From Variovorax sp. WS11 (GTDB lineage: Bacteria; Pseudomonadota; Gammaproteobacteria; Burkholderiales; Burkholderiaceae_C), in NCBI RefSeq assembly GCF_010499245.1, contig NZ_JAAGOW010000001.1, forward strand, positions 806,001 to 870,000: a stretch of 64,000 bases of DNA, written 5' to 3'. Both the position numbers and the translations under genes were made by a program. This document shows, in pieces, positions 16,264 through 24,406 of the stretch. The notes under the pieces are model-generated. The model worked only from the letters and a program-made list of their open reading frames with translations. It was not told the DNA's origin and made no database searches. Numbering within the stretch: the stretch's first letter is position 1; each line of letters opens with the position of its first letter.

Positions 16264-17988
16264 TCAATGGGCGCCGCGTGCCTGCGCCGCCTTCGTGATC
16301 GTCGACAGCGTGCCACGTGTGGTGATCACCTCGGGGTCGAGCGGAATCTCGATCAGCGTGCCCGTATCGGCCACCAGCGCGCGCAGCAGCGCAGCCTCGA
16401 ACTGCGCGGTCTCGGTCACGCGCTCGGCCGCGTAACCGTAGGCGCGGGCCAGCGCGCAGAAGTCCGGATTGGCCAGCGCCGTGCCGCTCACCTTGGCCGG
16501 GTACTCGCGCTCCTGGTGCATGCGGATGGTGCCGAACATCCCGTTGTTGAGCAGCACGATGATGCTCTTGCCGCCGTGTTGCGAAGCCGTGGCGAGCTCC
16601 TGCCCGTTCATCAGGAAGTCGCCGTCGCCCGCGATGGTGAAGGCGATGCGGCCGGTTGCGATATTCGCCGCGATGCCGGCCGGCACGCCGTAGCCCATGG
16701 CGCCGCTGGTCGGCGCAAGCTGCGTCTTGTGCCCCTTGGCCAGACCGTGATAGCGGAAGTAGCGATGCACCCAGCTCGCGAAGTTGCCCGCGCCGTTGGT
16801 GATGGCCGCGTCCGCCGGCAGATGCTGCTGCAGCACGCGAACCACCGCCGCCATGTCGACCGCGCCACGCGGCGATGCAGCCGGCAGCCCGGCGAGTGCC
16901 TGCGGCTCCAGGTTGGCGAGGTAATCGGCATGCAGTTGCGCGGTCCACGATTCCCAGGGCACTTCGGCCGGCGGGCTCAGCACCTCGAGGCTGCGCGCAG
17001 CGGCGCTCATGCCGGCGTTGATGGCCAGATCGGCCTGGTAGACACGGTTGAGCTCCTCCGCGCTCGCGTGGATGTGGACCAGCGTCTGCGCGGATCGGGG
17101 CGCCTCGAGCAGCGTGTAGCCACCGGTGGTCATCTCGCCCAGCCGAGGCCCGATGGCCAGCACCAGGTCGCTGTGCTTCACATGCTCGGCCAGCTTCGGA
17201 TTGAGCGCGATGCCCACGTCGCCGGCGTAGAGCGGGTGGTGGTTGTCGAAGGTGTCCTGGAAGCGGAAGGCGTTCGCGACCGGCAGCTTCCAGTTCTCGG
17301 CGAAGCGCTGCAGCGCCTGCGCCGCCTGCACGGTCCAGCCGCCGCCGCCCGCAATCACCAGCGGGCGCTGCGCCTTCATCAGCAGCTCGCGAAGTGTGCG
17401 CAGCGCGCCCGGATCGCTCCAGGGTTGCACCGCCTCCACACGCGCCAGCGGCCGGGCCGCCGTCACGCTGCGCAGCATGTCTTCCGGCAGCACGAGCACC
17501 ACGGGCCCGGGGCGGCCGTTCATCGCGGTCGCGAAAGCACGCGCGATGTACTCCGGAATGCGATCCGCATCGTCGATGCGCTCCACGCGCTTGGCAAAGC
17601 CCTTGGTGCTGGGCCCGAAGAAGCTGCCGTAGTCGACCTCCTGGAAGGCCTCGCGGTCGCGGAAGTCGCTCCCGACGTCGCCGACGAAGAGCACCATCGG
17701 CGTCGAGTCCTGGAAGGCGTTGTGCACGCCGATCGAGGCGTTGGTCGCCCCGGGCCCGCGCGTCACGAAGCAGATGCCGGGCCGGCCCGTCAGCTTGCCG
17801 TGCGCCTCGGCCATGAAGGCGGCCCCGCCCTCCTGCCGATTGACGATGAAGCGGATGCGCTCCGAGTAGGCATGAAAGCCGTCGAGCACCGCCAGGAAGC
17901 TTTCGCCCGGCACGCCGAAGGCCAGCTCCACGCCCTGCTCGATGAGGCACTCGACGATCAGGTGGCCTGCGGTTTGCGACGAACTCAT
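16264..17988 (-). CDS. thiamine-diphosphate-dependent enzyme, acetolactate synthase-like
   Basis: A 574-residue ThDP enzyme with the three-domain layout of acetohydroxyacid synthases and related decarboxylases. The catalytic Glu is in VNRQEGGAAFMAEA, and the ThDP/Mg motif is GDGDFLMNGQELATA ... LLNN. It lacks a neighbouring small subunit, so it is probably not the biosynthetic IlvB; a catabolic 2-oxo-acid decarboxylase or ligase is possible, and the substrate cannot be told. I start at ATG 17988 (MSSSQTAGHL). A TetR gene diverges from it 95 bases away, suggesting direct regulation. Confidence 0.88.
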   Translation of the reverse strand: MSSSQTAGHLIVECLIEQGVELAFGVPGESFLAVLDGFHAYSERIRFIVNRQEGGAAFMAEAHGKLTGRPGICFVTRGPGATNASIGVHNAFQDSTPMVLFVGDVGSDFRDREAFQEVDYGSFFGPSTKGFAKRVERIDDADRIPEYIARAFATAMNGRPGPVVLVLPEDMLRSVTAARPLARVEAVQPWSDPGALRTLRELLMKAQRPLVIAGGGGWTVQAAQALQRFAENWKLPVANAFRFQDTFDNHHPLYAGDVGIALNPKLAEHVKHSDLVLAIGPRLGEMTTGGYTLLEAPRSAQTLVHIHASAEELNRVYQADLAINAGMSAAARSLEVLSPPAEVPWESWTAQLHADYLANLEPQALAGLPAASPRGAVDMAAVVRVLQQHLPADAAITNGAGNFASWVHRYFRYHGLAKGHKTQLAPTSGAMGYGVPAGIAANIATGRIAFTIAGDGDFLMNGQELATASQHGGKSIIVLLNNGMFGTIRMHQEREYPAKVSGTALANPDFCALARAYGYAAERVTETAQFEAALLRALVADTGTLIEIPLDPEVITTRGTLSTITKAAQARGAH

Positions 17989-18056
17989 GGGTGGGTGCCT
18001 CTGCTGCAATATCGAAGAAGCGGCGATTATCCGCACTCCCCGCGAACGCTTGCTTT

Positions 18057-18077
18057 AATTCTCCAACTGGTTAAATT
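18057..18077. promoter_or_regulatory. AATT-flanked element between the ThDP enzyme and tetR genes
   Basis: AATTCTC-N6-GGTTAAATT lies seven bases before the TetR start codon. Its outline (AATTCnC ... GGT ... AATT) resembles the perfect palindrome at 18791-18810 in front of the catabolic cluster. Position and likeness suggest an operator for the TetR protein; this is inference. Confidence 0.35.
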
Positions 18078-18083
18078 CCGCCC

Positions 18084-18731
18084 ATGAAGACGCCGCCCAC
18101 AGCGCCGCTCGAGCCTCGCTCGCGAGACGCCGACCGTTCACAGCTCGCGATCCTCGACTCTGCCCGCGACGAGTTCGCGCACCGCGGCCTGGCCGGCGCG
18201 CGCATGGACAGCATTGCCGCGCGCGCCGGACTCAACAAGCGGCTGATCTATTACTACTTCGGCAGCAAGGACGACCTGTTCCTGGCCGTACTCGAGCGCA
18301 CTTACGCCGACATCCGCGAGGCCGAGCAGCAGCTGCACCTGGACGAGGTGGAGCCGGTGGAGGCGATCCGCCGCCTGGTCTCCTTCACCTGGCACTACTA
18401 CCTCGACCATCCCGAGTTCATCACCCTGCTCAACAGCGAGAACCTGCATCGCGCCGCACATCTCAAGCGCTCCGAGCGCATCCAGGACATGAACTCGCCG
18501 CTGGTCCAGCTGCTCGACGGCGTGCTCGAGCGCGGCCGGCGCGAGAAGCTCTTCCGCTCGGGCGTCGACCCGGTGCAGCTCTACATCTCCATCGCCGCGC
18601 TCTGCTACTTCTACCTGTCGAACAACGACACCCTCTCGGCCATCTTCGGCCGCGACCTGCGCGCGCCCAAGGCCATGGCGCAGCGCCTTTCGCACATGAC
18701 CGATCTCGTACTGGGCTACGTCCTGCACTGA
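18084..18731 (+). CDS. TetR-family transcriptional regulator
   Basis: A 215-residue TetR-type regulator. The N-terminal helix-turn-helix is clear (AILDSARDEFAHRGLAGARMDSIAARAGLNKRLIYYYFGSKDDLFLAVLE, about 23-72). The C-terminal ligand domain (HYYLDHPEFITLLNSENLHRAAHLKRSERIQDM) resembles the TetR C-terminal type seen in RutR-like and short-acid-metabolism regulators. It is divergent from the ThDP enzyme and 119 bases upstream of the first gene of the catabolic cluster, so it could control either or both. Palindromic AATT-flanked elements lie on both sides of it. Confidence 0.92.
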   Translation: MKTPPTAPLEPRSRDADRSQLAILDSARDEFAHRGLAGARMDSIAARAGLNKRLIYYYFGSKDDLFLAVLERTYADIREAEQQLHLDEVEPVEAIRRLVSFTWHYYLDHPEFITLLNSENLHRAAHLKRSERIQDMNSPLVQLLDGVLERGRREKLFRSGVDPVQLYISIAALCYFYLSNNDTLSAIFGRDLRAPKAMAQRLSHMTDLVLGYVLH

Positions 18732-18780
18732 TACGGGTATCTCCTAGGACGGGGCCGTTGCAGGCTCGCGCAGGGCTTCC

Positions 18781-18810
18781 TAGAATCTCTAATTCACTTA
18801 TTGGTGAATT
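18781..18810 (+). promoter_or_regulatory. promoter -10 and 20-bp operator upstream of the catabolic cluster
   Basis: A TAGAAT hexamer (18781-18786) that can serve as a -10 box is followed four bases later by a perfect palindrome AATTCAC-N6-GTGAATT (18791-18810). The palindrome would cover the transcription start and lies 40 bases before the GTG of the first TctC gene, the expected place for a repressor site. The neighbouring TetR protein is the obvious candidate. Confidence 0.55.
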
Positions 18811-18850
18811 GAAGTCGGGCCACAGCGCCCCATCCAACCAGGAGACCTCC

Positions 18851-19825
18851 GTGCCCCTCAGCACCCGCCGCCACGCCCTCATCGCCACGCTGGCCCTTTG
18901 CACCGCCCTCGGCGCAAGCGCCCAGGGCGCCTACCCGAACAAGCCGATCCGCGTGATCGTGCCCTTCGCCGCCGGCAGCACCACCGACATCATTGCGCGC
19001 GCCATCGCCGACAAGATGGGCGCCAGCATGGGCCAGACGCTGGTGATCGACAACCGCGGCGGCGCCAGCGGCACCATCGGCCAGCAGGCCGTGGCGACGG
19101 CGGCGCCGGACGGCTACACGATCATGATCCACTCGTCCTCGCACACGGTCAGCCCTTCGACCTTCGCCAAGCTGCCCTTCGACACGGTGGGGGACTTCGC
19201 CGGGGTCACGCCGATCTCCTCGCTGCCCAATGCGCTGGTGATTTCGCCCTCGAAGAACATCAAGACGCTGAAGGACCTGGTCGCGACCGCCAAGGCCAAG
19301 CCCGGCACGGTCAACTTCGCCTCCGCGGGCCAGGGCAGCGCGACGCACTTGAACGCCGAGAAGTTCAAGATGGCCGCCAGCATCGATGCGACCAACATCC
19401 CCTTCAAGGGCTCGGCCGAGGCCGTGACCGAAGTGCTGGCCGGCCGCGTGGACTACTACTTCTCGCCCATCGCGCCGGTGATCGGCCAGATCAAGGACGG
19501 CCAACTGCTGGCGCTGGCCGTGGGTTCGCCCAAGCGCGCCGCCGCCCTGCCCGATGTACCCACCACCGCCGAGGCCGGCGTGCCCGGCTCGGAATTCAAC
19601 TTCTGGATCGGGATGATGGCGCCCGCCAAGACCCCGCGCGAGATCGTCAACCGCCTGCACGACGAGGTAGCGAAGGCGCTCGCCAGCCCCGAGGTCAAGG
19701 AGCGCTTCCTCAAGCTGGGTGCCGACGCCTGGACGCTCAAGCCCGAGCAGTTCGACGCCTACATCAAGGACGAGATCGCCAGCAACGCCAAGCTGGTGAA
19801 GGCCGCCGGCCTGACGCCCCAGTAA
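18851..19825 (+). CDS. Bug/TctC-family periplasmic substrate-binding protein
   Basis: A 324-residue secreted binding protein of the tripartite tricarboxylate transport type. The start is GTG at 18851 with AGGAGA six bases upstream, followed by a signal peptide (STRRHALIATLALCTALGASAQG) and the mature start YPNKPIRVIVPFAAGSTTDIIARAIADKM. The two family loops GQTLVIDNRGGASGTIG and PDGYTIMIHSSSHTV are present. Such proteins bind small carboxylates or similar compounds. It opens the cluster; the membrane subunits TctB and TctA come 6.6 kb later, behind a second TctC gene. Confidence 0.95.
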   Translation: MPLSTRRHALIATLALCTALGASAQGAYPNKPIRVIVPFAAGSTTDIIARAIADKMGASMGQTLVIDNRGGASGTIGQQAVATAAPDGYTIMIHSSSHTVSPSTFAKLPFDTVGDFAGVTPISSLPNALVISPSKNIKTLKDLVATAKAKPGTVNFASAGQGSATHLNAEKFKMAASIDATNIPFKGSAEAVTEVLAGRVDYYFSPIAPVIGQIKDGQLLALAVGSPKRAAALPDVPTTAEAGVPGSEFNFWIGMMAPAKTPREIVNRLHDEVAKALASPEVKERFLKLGADAWTLKPEQFDAYIKDEIASNAKLVKAAGLTPQ

Positions 19826-19875
19826 CCCTCCACGCTTTTCCCAGACCCCCCACCTCATTCGGCAGACCTTCTGAC

Positions 19876-21039
19876 ATGGCCACCCAACGACTCGGACTCA
19901 TCATGCACGGCGTCACCGGACGCATGGGCATGAACCAGCACCTCATCCGCTCCATCTGCGCGATCCGCGCGCAAGGCGGCGTCACACTTTCCAACGGCGA
20001 CCGGGTCATGCCCGACCCGATCCTGATCGGGCGCAACGCCGAGAAGATCGAGGCCCTGGCCAAGGCCCACGGCATCGAGCGCTGGGGCACCGACCTCGAT
20101 CGCGCGCTGGAGAACAAGGACGACACGCTCTTCTTCGACGCCGGCACCACCCAGATGCGCCCCACCCTGCTGGCCAAGGCGATCCGCGCCGGCAAGCATG
20201 TCTACTGCGAGAAGCCGATCGCCACCAACCTCAACGAGGCGGTGGAGATCGCCCGCCTGGCGCAAGGCTCGGGCCTCAAGCACGGCGCGGTGCAAGACAA
20301 GCTCTTCCTGCCCGGCCTGCGCAAGCTGGACATGTTGCGCCGCGCGGGCTTCTTCGGGCGCATGCTGTCGGTGCGCCTGGAGTTCGGCTACTGGGTGTTC
20401 GAGGGCGACCTGCAGCCGATCCAGCGGCCCTCGTGGAACTACCGCAAGGAAGACGGCGGCGGGATGATCCTGGACATGATGTGCCATTGGCGCTACGTGC
20501 TGGACAACCTGTTCGGCGAGGTGCAGTCGGTGTCGTGCATCGGCGCGACGCACATCCCCAAGCGCTGGGACGAGAACGGCCAGCCCTACGAAGCCACCGC
20601 AGACGACGCGGCCTACGCAACCTGCGAGCTGCGCGGCCACGGCGGGGAGCCAGTGATCGCGCAGCTGAACATGAGCTGGGCGACGCGGGTGCGGCGCGAC
20701 GACCTGGTGACCTTCCATGTGGATGGCACGGACGGCTCGGCGGTGGCGGGGCTGTCGTCGTGCCGGGCGCAGTCGCGCGTGGCGACGCCGCGGCCGGTGT
20801 GGAACCCGGACGAGAAGCAGACGATGAACTTCTTGGACCAGTGGCAGGAGATCCCGGACTCGCAGACCTACGACAACGGCTTCAAGATCCAGTGGGAGCA
20901 TTTCATCCGCCATGTGGTGGAGAACGCGCCGTACAAGTGGACGCTGCCCGAAGGGGCCAAGGGGGTGCAGTTGGTCGAAGCCGCACTTGAATCGTGGCAG
21001 GACCGTCGCTGGATCGACGTGCCGGAACTGAACATCTGA
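19876..21039 (+). CDS. Gfo/Idh/MocA-family oxidoreductase
   Basis: A 387-residue NAD(P)-dependent dehydrogenase of the glucose-fructose oxidoreductase/inositol dehydrogenase family. The N-terminal Rossmann region (RLGLIMHGVTGRMGMN) is followed by the family motif Glu112-Lys113-Pro114 in VYCEKPIATN, whose Lys takes part in hydride transfer. The C-terminal domain includes GGGMILDMMCHWRYVLD. Enzymes of this family oxidise a sugar or polyol hydroxyl. ATG 19876 is chosen because the coding pattern starts there; an open frame continues upstream as a shadow of the TctC gene. It is eight bases ahead of the DUF993 gene, so they are co-transcribed. Confidence 0.94.
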   Translation: MATQRLGLIMHGVTGRMGMNQHLIRSICAIRAQGGVTLSNGDRVMPDPILIGRNAEKIEALAKAHGIERWGTDLDRALENKDDTLFFDAGTTQMRPTLLAKAIRAGKHVYCEKPIATNLNEAVEIARLAQGSGLKHGAVQDKLFLPGLRKLDMLRRAGFFGRMLSVRLEFGYWVFEGDLQPIQRPSWNYRKEDGGGMILDMMCHWRYVLDNLFGEVQSVSCIGATHIPKRWDENGQPYEATADDAAYATCELRGHGGEPVIAQLNMSWATRVRRDDLVTFHVDGTDGSAVAGLSSCRAQSRVATPRPVWNPDEKQTMNFLDQWQEIPDSQTYDNGFKIQWEHFIRHVVENAPYKWTLPEGAKGVQLVEAALESWQDRRWIDVPELNI

Positions 21040-21046
21040 GGCGCCG

Positions 21047-22234
21047 ATGGCTCTCTCGCTGACTCTTCCCGTTGCCGGCGGCACGCTGGCGGCCTACACG
21101 CTGCGCGGCACGACGCCGGTCAAACCGCCGCCCGGCGTCCAGTTCAACAGGATTGCCTACTCGGCCGCGCACGTGGTGGCCGATCCGCTGGCGGCGATCG
21201 ACCCCTGGCTGCAATGCGCCATCGACTGGGACACCACCATCGCCTACCGCCGCCACCTGTGGTCGCTGGGCCTGGGGGTGGCTGAGGCGATGGACACGGC
21301 ACAGCGCGGCATGGGGCTGGACTGGCCGACTTCGCTCGAGCTGATCCGCCGCTCGCTGGATGCGGCCAAGGACGTGCCGGGCGCGCTGGTCGCCTCGGGC
21401 TGCGGTACCGACCACCTGAGCCTGATCGACGTGAAAAGCGTCGACGATGTGATCCGCGCCTACGAAGAGCAGATGGCCGCGATCGAGGCGCTGGGCGGCA
21501 AGCTGATCGTGATGGCCAGCCGCGCGCTGGCGCACGTGGCCCAAAGCCCGGCGGACTACGAGCGGGTGTACGACCGGATCCTCTCGCAGGCGAAGCAGCC
21601 GGTGGTGCTGCACTGGCTGGGGGACATGTTCGACCCGGCGCTGGCGGGCTACTGGGGCACGAAGAATGTCGACGCCGCGATGGACACGGCGCTGGGCATC
21701 ATCGCCGCCCACCCGCACAAGGTGGACGGGATCAAGATCTCGCTGCTGGACAAGGACAAGGAGATCGCGATGCGTCGGCGCCTCCCGCCAAGCGTGCGCA
21801 TGTACACGGGCGACGACTTCAACTACGCGGAGCTGATCGCCGGCGACGGCCACGGCCAGGAGCCCACGCACGGCAAGAGCGATGCGCTGCTGGGCATCTT
21901 CGATGCGATCGCGCCGGCGGCCAGCGCCGCGCTGGGCGAGCTGGCGCAGGGCAACATCGACAGCTTCCACGCCATTCTGGGGCCGACGGTCCCGTTGTCG
22001 CGGCACATCTTCGCGGCGCCCACGCGCTTCTACAAGACGGGGGTGGTCTTCATGGCCTGGCTCAACGGACACCAAAAGCACTTCACGATGGTGGGCGGAC
22101 AGCACAGCACGCGCTCGCTGCAGCATCTGGCGGAGCTGTTCCGGCTGGCCGATGCAGCCAACCTGCTCGAGCAGCCGGAGCTCGCGGTCGCGCGCATGAA
22201 GACCCTGCTGGCGCTGCACGGCATCGAGGCCTGA
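21047..22234 (+). CDS. DUF993-family protein
   Basis: A 395-residue protein that I place in DUF993, a family with a TIM-barrel look and distant likeness to dihydrodipicolinate synthase. Conserved-looking blocks are FNRIAYSAAHVVADP, GLGVAEAMDTAQRGMGLDW, VLHWLGDMFDPALAGYWG, VDGIKISLLDK and MYTGDDFNYAELI. The Lys in GIKISLLD sits near where the Schiff-base Lys of aldolases is found. The reaction is unknown. It is tightly packed between a Gfo/Idh oxidoreductase and an SDR, so it should act on an oxidised sugar-like intermediate. It has no signal peptide and is cytoplasmic. Confidence 0.85.
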   Translation: MALSLTLPVAGGTLAAYTLRGTTPVKPPPGVQFNRIAYSAAHVVADPLAAIDPWLQCAIDWDTTIAYRRHLWSLGLGVAEAMDTAQRGMGLDWPTSLELIRRSLDAAKDVPGALVASGCGTDHLSLIDVKSVDDVIRAYEEQMAAIEALGGKLIVMASRALAHVAQSPADYERVYDRILSQAKQPVVLHWLGDMFDPALAGYWGTKNVDAAMDTALGIIAAHPHKVDGIKISLLDKDKEIAMRRRLPPSVRMYTGDDFNYAELIAGDGHGQEPTHGKSDALLGIFDAIAPAASAALGELAQGNIDSFHAILGPTVPLSRHIFAAPTRFYKTGVVFMAWLNGHQKHFTMVGGQHSTRSLQHLAELFRLADAANLLEQPELAVARMKTLLALHGIEA

Positions 22235-22259
22235 ACCGCCGCACCAGGGGAATCGCACC

Positions 22260-23282
22260 ATGCCTTCGCCCGATCGCATCGAAGACCTCGAACAGCTCGA
22301 GGAACTCCTGTCCCGTCCTTCCGATGCGCTCATGCAGACATTGGAGCGGGTCGAGGGCGACATCCTGGTGCTGGGCGTGGGCGGCAAGATGGGCCCGACG
22401 CTGGCGCGCATGGCCAAGCGCGCCAGCCCCGATCGGCAGGTCATCGGCGTGGCGCGATTTTCCGAGCCGCGTCTGCGCGAGCGCCTGCAAGCGCAGGGCA
22501 TCCGGTGCATCGAGGCCGACCTGCTTTCGCGCGAGGCGCTGGCCGCCCTGCCCGAGGCGCCCAACGTCGTCTTCATGGCCGGCCGCAAGTTCGGCTCCTC
22601 GGGCAGCGAATGGCTGACCTGGGCCATGAATGCCCACGTGCCGGCGCTGGTGGCGGAGCGTTTCCGCCGCTCGCGCATCGTGGCCTTCTCCACCGCCTGC
22701 GTGTACCCCTTTGCCGACGTGCGCGGCCCCGGCGCGCGCGAGGACGTGCCGCCCACGCCGCCGTCCGGCGAGTACGCGAATTCCTGCGTCGCGCGCGAGC
22801 GCCTGTTCGAGCACTTCTCGCACCTGCACGGCACGCCGGGCCGGCTGATCCGCCTCTCCTACGCGATCGACATGCGCTACGGCGTGCTGCACGACCTGGC
22901 GCAGAAGTTGATCGCGCGCCAGCCCGTCGACCTGGCGATGGGCCATGCCAACATCATCTGGCAGGGCGAGGCCAACGACTGGACGCTGCGTTCCCTGGCG
23001 CACTGCGACACGCCGACCTCGCCGCTCAACCTCAGCGGCCCGGCCATCGCCATCCGCGAGGCTGCGGAGGGACTGGCACAGCGGCTCGGCGTTGAAGCGG
23101 TCTTCACCGGCCGGGAGGCCGACACCGCCTGGCTGATCGACTGCACTCGCGCCTTCGAGCTCTTCGGCCCGCAGCAGGTCACGCTGCCGCGCATGATGGA
23201 CTGGTCCGCCGACTGGGTCCGGCGCGGCATGACGAGCCTGAACAAGCCCACGCATTTCGAAGCCCGCGACGGCAAGTACTGA
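22260..23282 (+). CDS. NAD-dependent epimerase/dehydratase-like protein (atypical SDR)
   Basis: A 340-residue extended short-chain dehydrogenase. The dinucleotide-binding loop is VLGVGGKMGPTLARMA (about 37-52), and a Ser/Thr stretch FSTACVYPF (about 143-151) is in the right place. The expected Tyr-x3-Lys catalytic pair is replaced by Tyr172-A-N-S-Cys176 (GEYANSCVARERLFEHFS). Without the Lys, ordinary SDR chemistry is doubtful, so it may bind NAD differently or catalyse another step. It is flanked by the DUF993 gene and a DapA-like gene with gaps of 25 and 3 bases, so it is part of the same operon. Confidence 0.88.
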   Translation: MPSPDRIEDLEQLEELLSRPSDALMQTLERVEGDILVLGVGGKMGPTLARMAKRASPDRQVIGVARFSEPRLRERLQAQGIRCIEADLLSREALAALPEAPNVVFMAGRKFGSSGSEWLTWAMNAHVPALVAERFRRSRIVAFSTACVYPFADVRGPGAREDVPPTPPSGEYANSCVARERLFEHFSHLHGTPGRLIRLSYAIDMRYGVLHDLAQKLIARQPVDLAMGHANIIWQGEANDWTLRSLAHCDTPTSPLNLSGPAIAIREAAEGLAQRLGVEAVFTGREADTAWLIDCTRAFELFGPQQVTLPRMMDWSADWVRRGMTSLNKPTHFEARDGKY

Positions 23283-23285
23283 GCC

Positions 23286-24353
23286 ATGCACCACACGCAG
23301 CTCCCGCCCGCCTCGCTCGCACTCCTCAGGCGCGGCACGGCGATCCCCGCGCACCTGCTGGCGCTCGATGCCCAGCGCAGGCTCGACGAGCGCCGCCAGC
23401 GGGCGCTGAGCCGCTACTACCTCGACGCCGGCGCCGGCGGCCTGGCCGTGGGCGTGCACTCGACGCAGTTCGCGATCCGCGAGCAGGGCCTCTACAAACC
23501 CGTGCTCGAGCTCGCGATGCAAGAGGCCCTGAACTGGGAGCCGCTGGATGGCCGGCGCCCGCTCTTCATGATCGCCGGCCTGTCCGGCTCGACCGCGCAG
23601 GCCTGCGCCGAAGCCGCGACCGCGCAGGCGCTGGGCTACCACGCCGGCCTGCTGAGCCTGGCGGCGATGAAAGGTGCGAGCGAGGATGCGCTGATCGCGC
23701 ACTGCCGTGCCGTCGCGGAGGTAATGCCGCTGGTCGGCTTCTACCTGCAGCCCGCCGTGGGCGGCATCCATCTGCCGGCCAGCTTCTGGCGCCGCTTCGC
23801 CGCCATCGACAACGTGGTCGCCATCAAGATGGCGCCATTCAACCGCTACCGCACGCTGGACGTGGTGCGCGGCGTGGTGGAAGCCGGCGCCGAGGGGCGC
23901 GTGACGCTCTACACCGGCAACGACGACCACATCGTGCTGGACCTGCTCGCGCCCTTCGTCTTCACCCGCGAGGGCCTGCCGGTCACGGTGCGCATCAAGG
24001 GCGGGCTGCTGGGCCACTGGAGCGTGGGCACGCGGCGCGCGGTGCAGTTGCTGTCGCGATTGCACGAGGCGGTCGCGGCCGACCAGGTGCCCGCGGAGCT
24101 GCTCGCGCTCGACGCCCAGGTGACCGATTGCAATGCCGCCCTGTTCGACGTGGCCCACGACTTCCACGGCTGCATCGCCGGCTGCCACGAGGTGCTGCGG
24201 CGCCAGGGCCTGCTGGCCGGCGTCTGGTGCCTGGACCCGCTGGAAGGCCTGAGCCCCGGCCAGGCCGCCGAACTGACGCGCGTGCACGACGCCTACCCCG
24301 AACTCCACGACGACGACTTCGTCGCGGCACACCTGCAACGCTGGCTCGGCTAG
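23286..24353 (+). CDS. dihydrodipicolinate synthase (DapA)-family lyase
   Basis: A 355-residue TIM-barrel protein of the N-acetylneuraminate lyase/DapA superfamily, longer than DapA itself (about 292). Likely catalytic residues are Lys181 (NVVAIKMAPFNRYRTLDVV), which would form a Schiff base with a 2-oxo acid, and Tyr153 (VGFYLQPAVGG). The glycine-rich GAGGLAVGVHSTQF replaces the usual GTTGE loop, so the acceptor differs from that of DapA. In this operon an aldolase that splits a 2-oxo-3-deoxy acid into pyruvate and an aldehyde would make sense, but this is inferred. Confidence 0.87.
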   Translation: MHHTQLPPASLALLRRGTAIPAHLLALDAQRRLDERRQRALSRYYLDAGAGGLAVGVHSTQFAIREQGLYKPVLELAMQEALNWEPLDGRRPLFMIAGLSGSTAQACAEAATAQALGYHAGLLSLAAMKGASEDALIAHCRAVAEVMPLVGFYLQPAVGGIHLPASFWRRFAAIDNVVAIKMAPFNRYRTLDVVRGVVEAGAEGRVTLYTGNDDHIVLDLLAPFVFTREGLPVTVRIKGGLLGHWSVGTRRAVQLLSRLHEAVAADQVPAELLALDAQVTDCNAALFDVAHDFHGCIAGCHEVLRRQGLLAGVWCLDPLEGLSPGQAAELTRVHDAYPELHDDDFVAAHLQRWLG

Positions 24354-24406
24354 CCAGCTCTTCACGCATCCCGTTTCCCCAGTCCAACGCATCAACAGGA
24401 GACACC

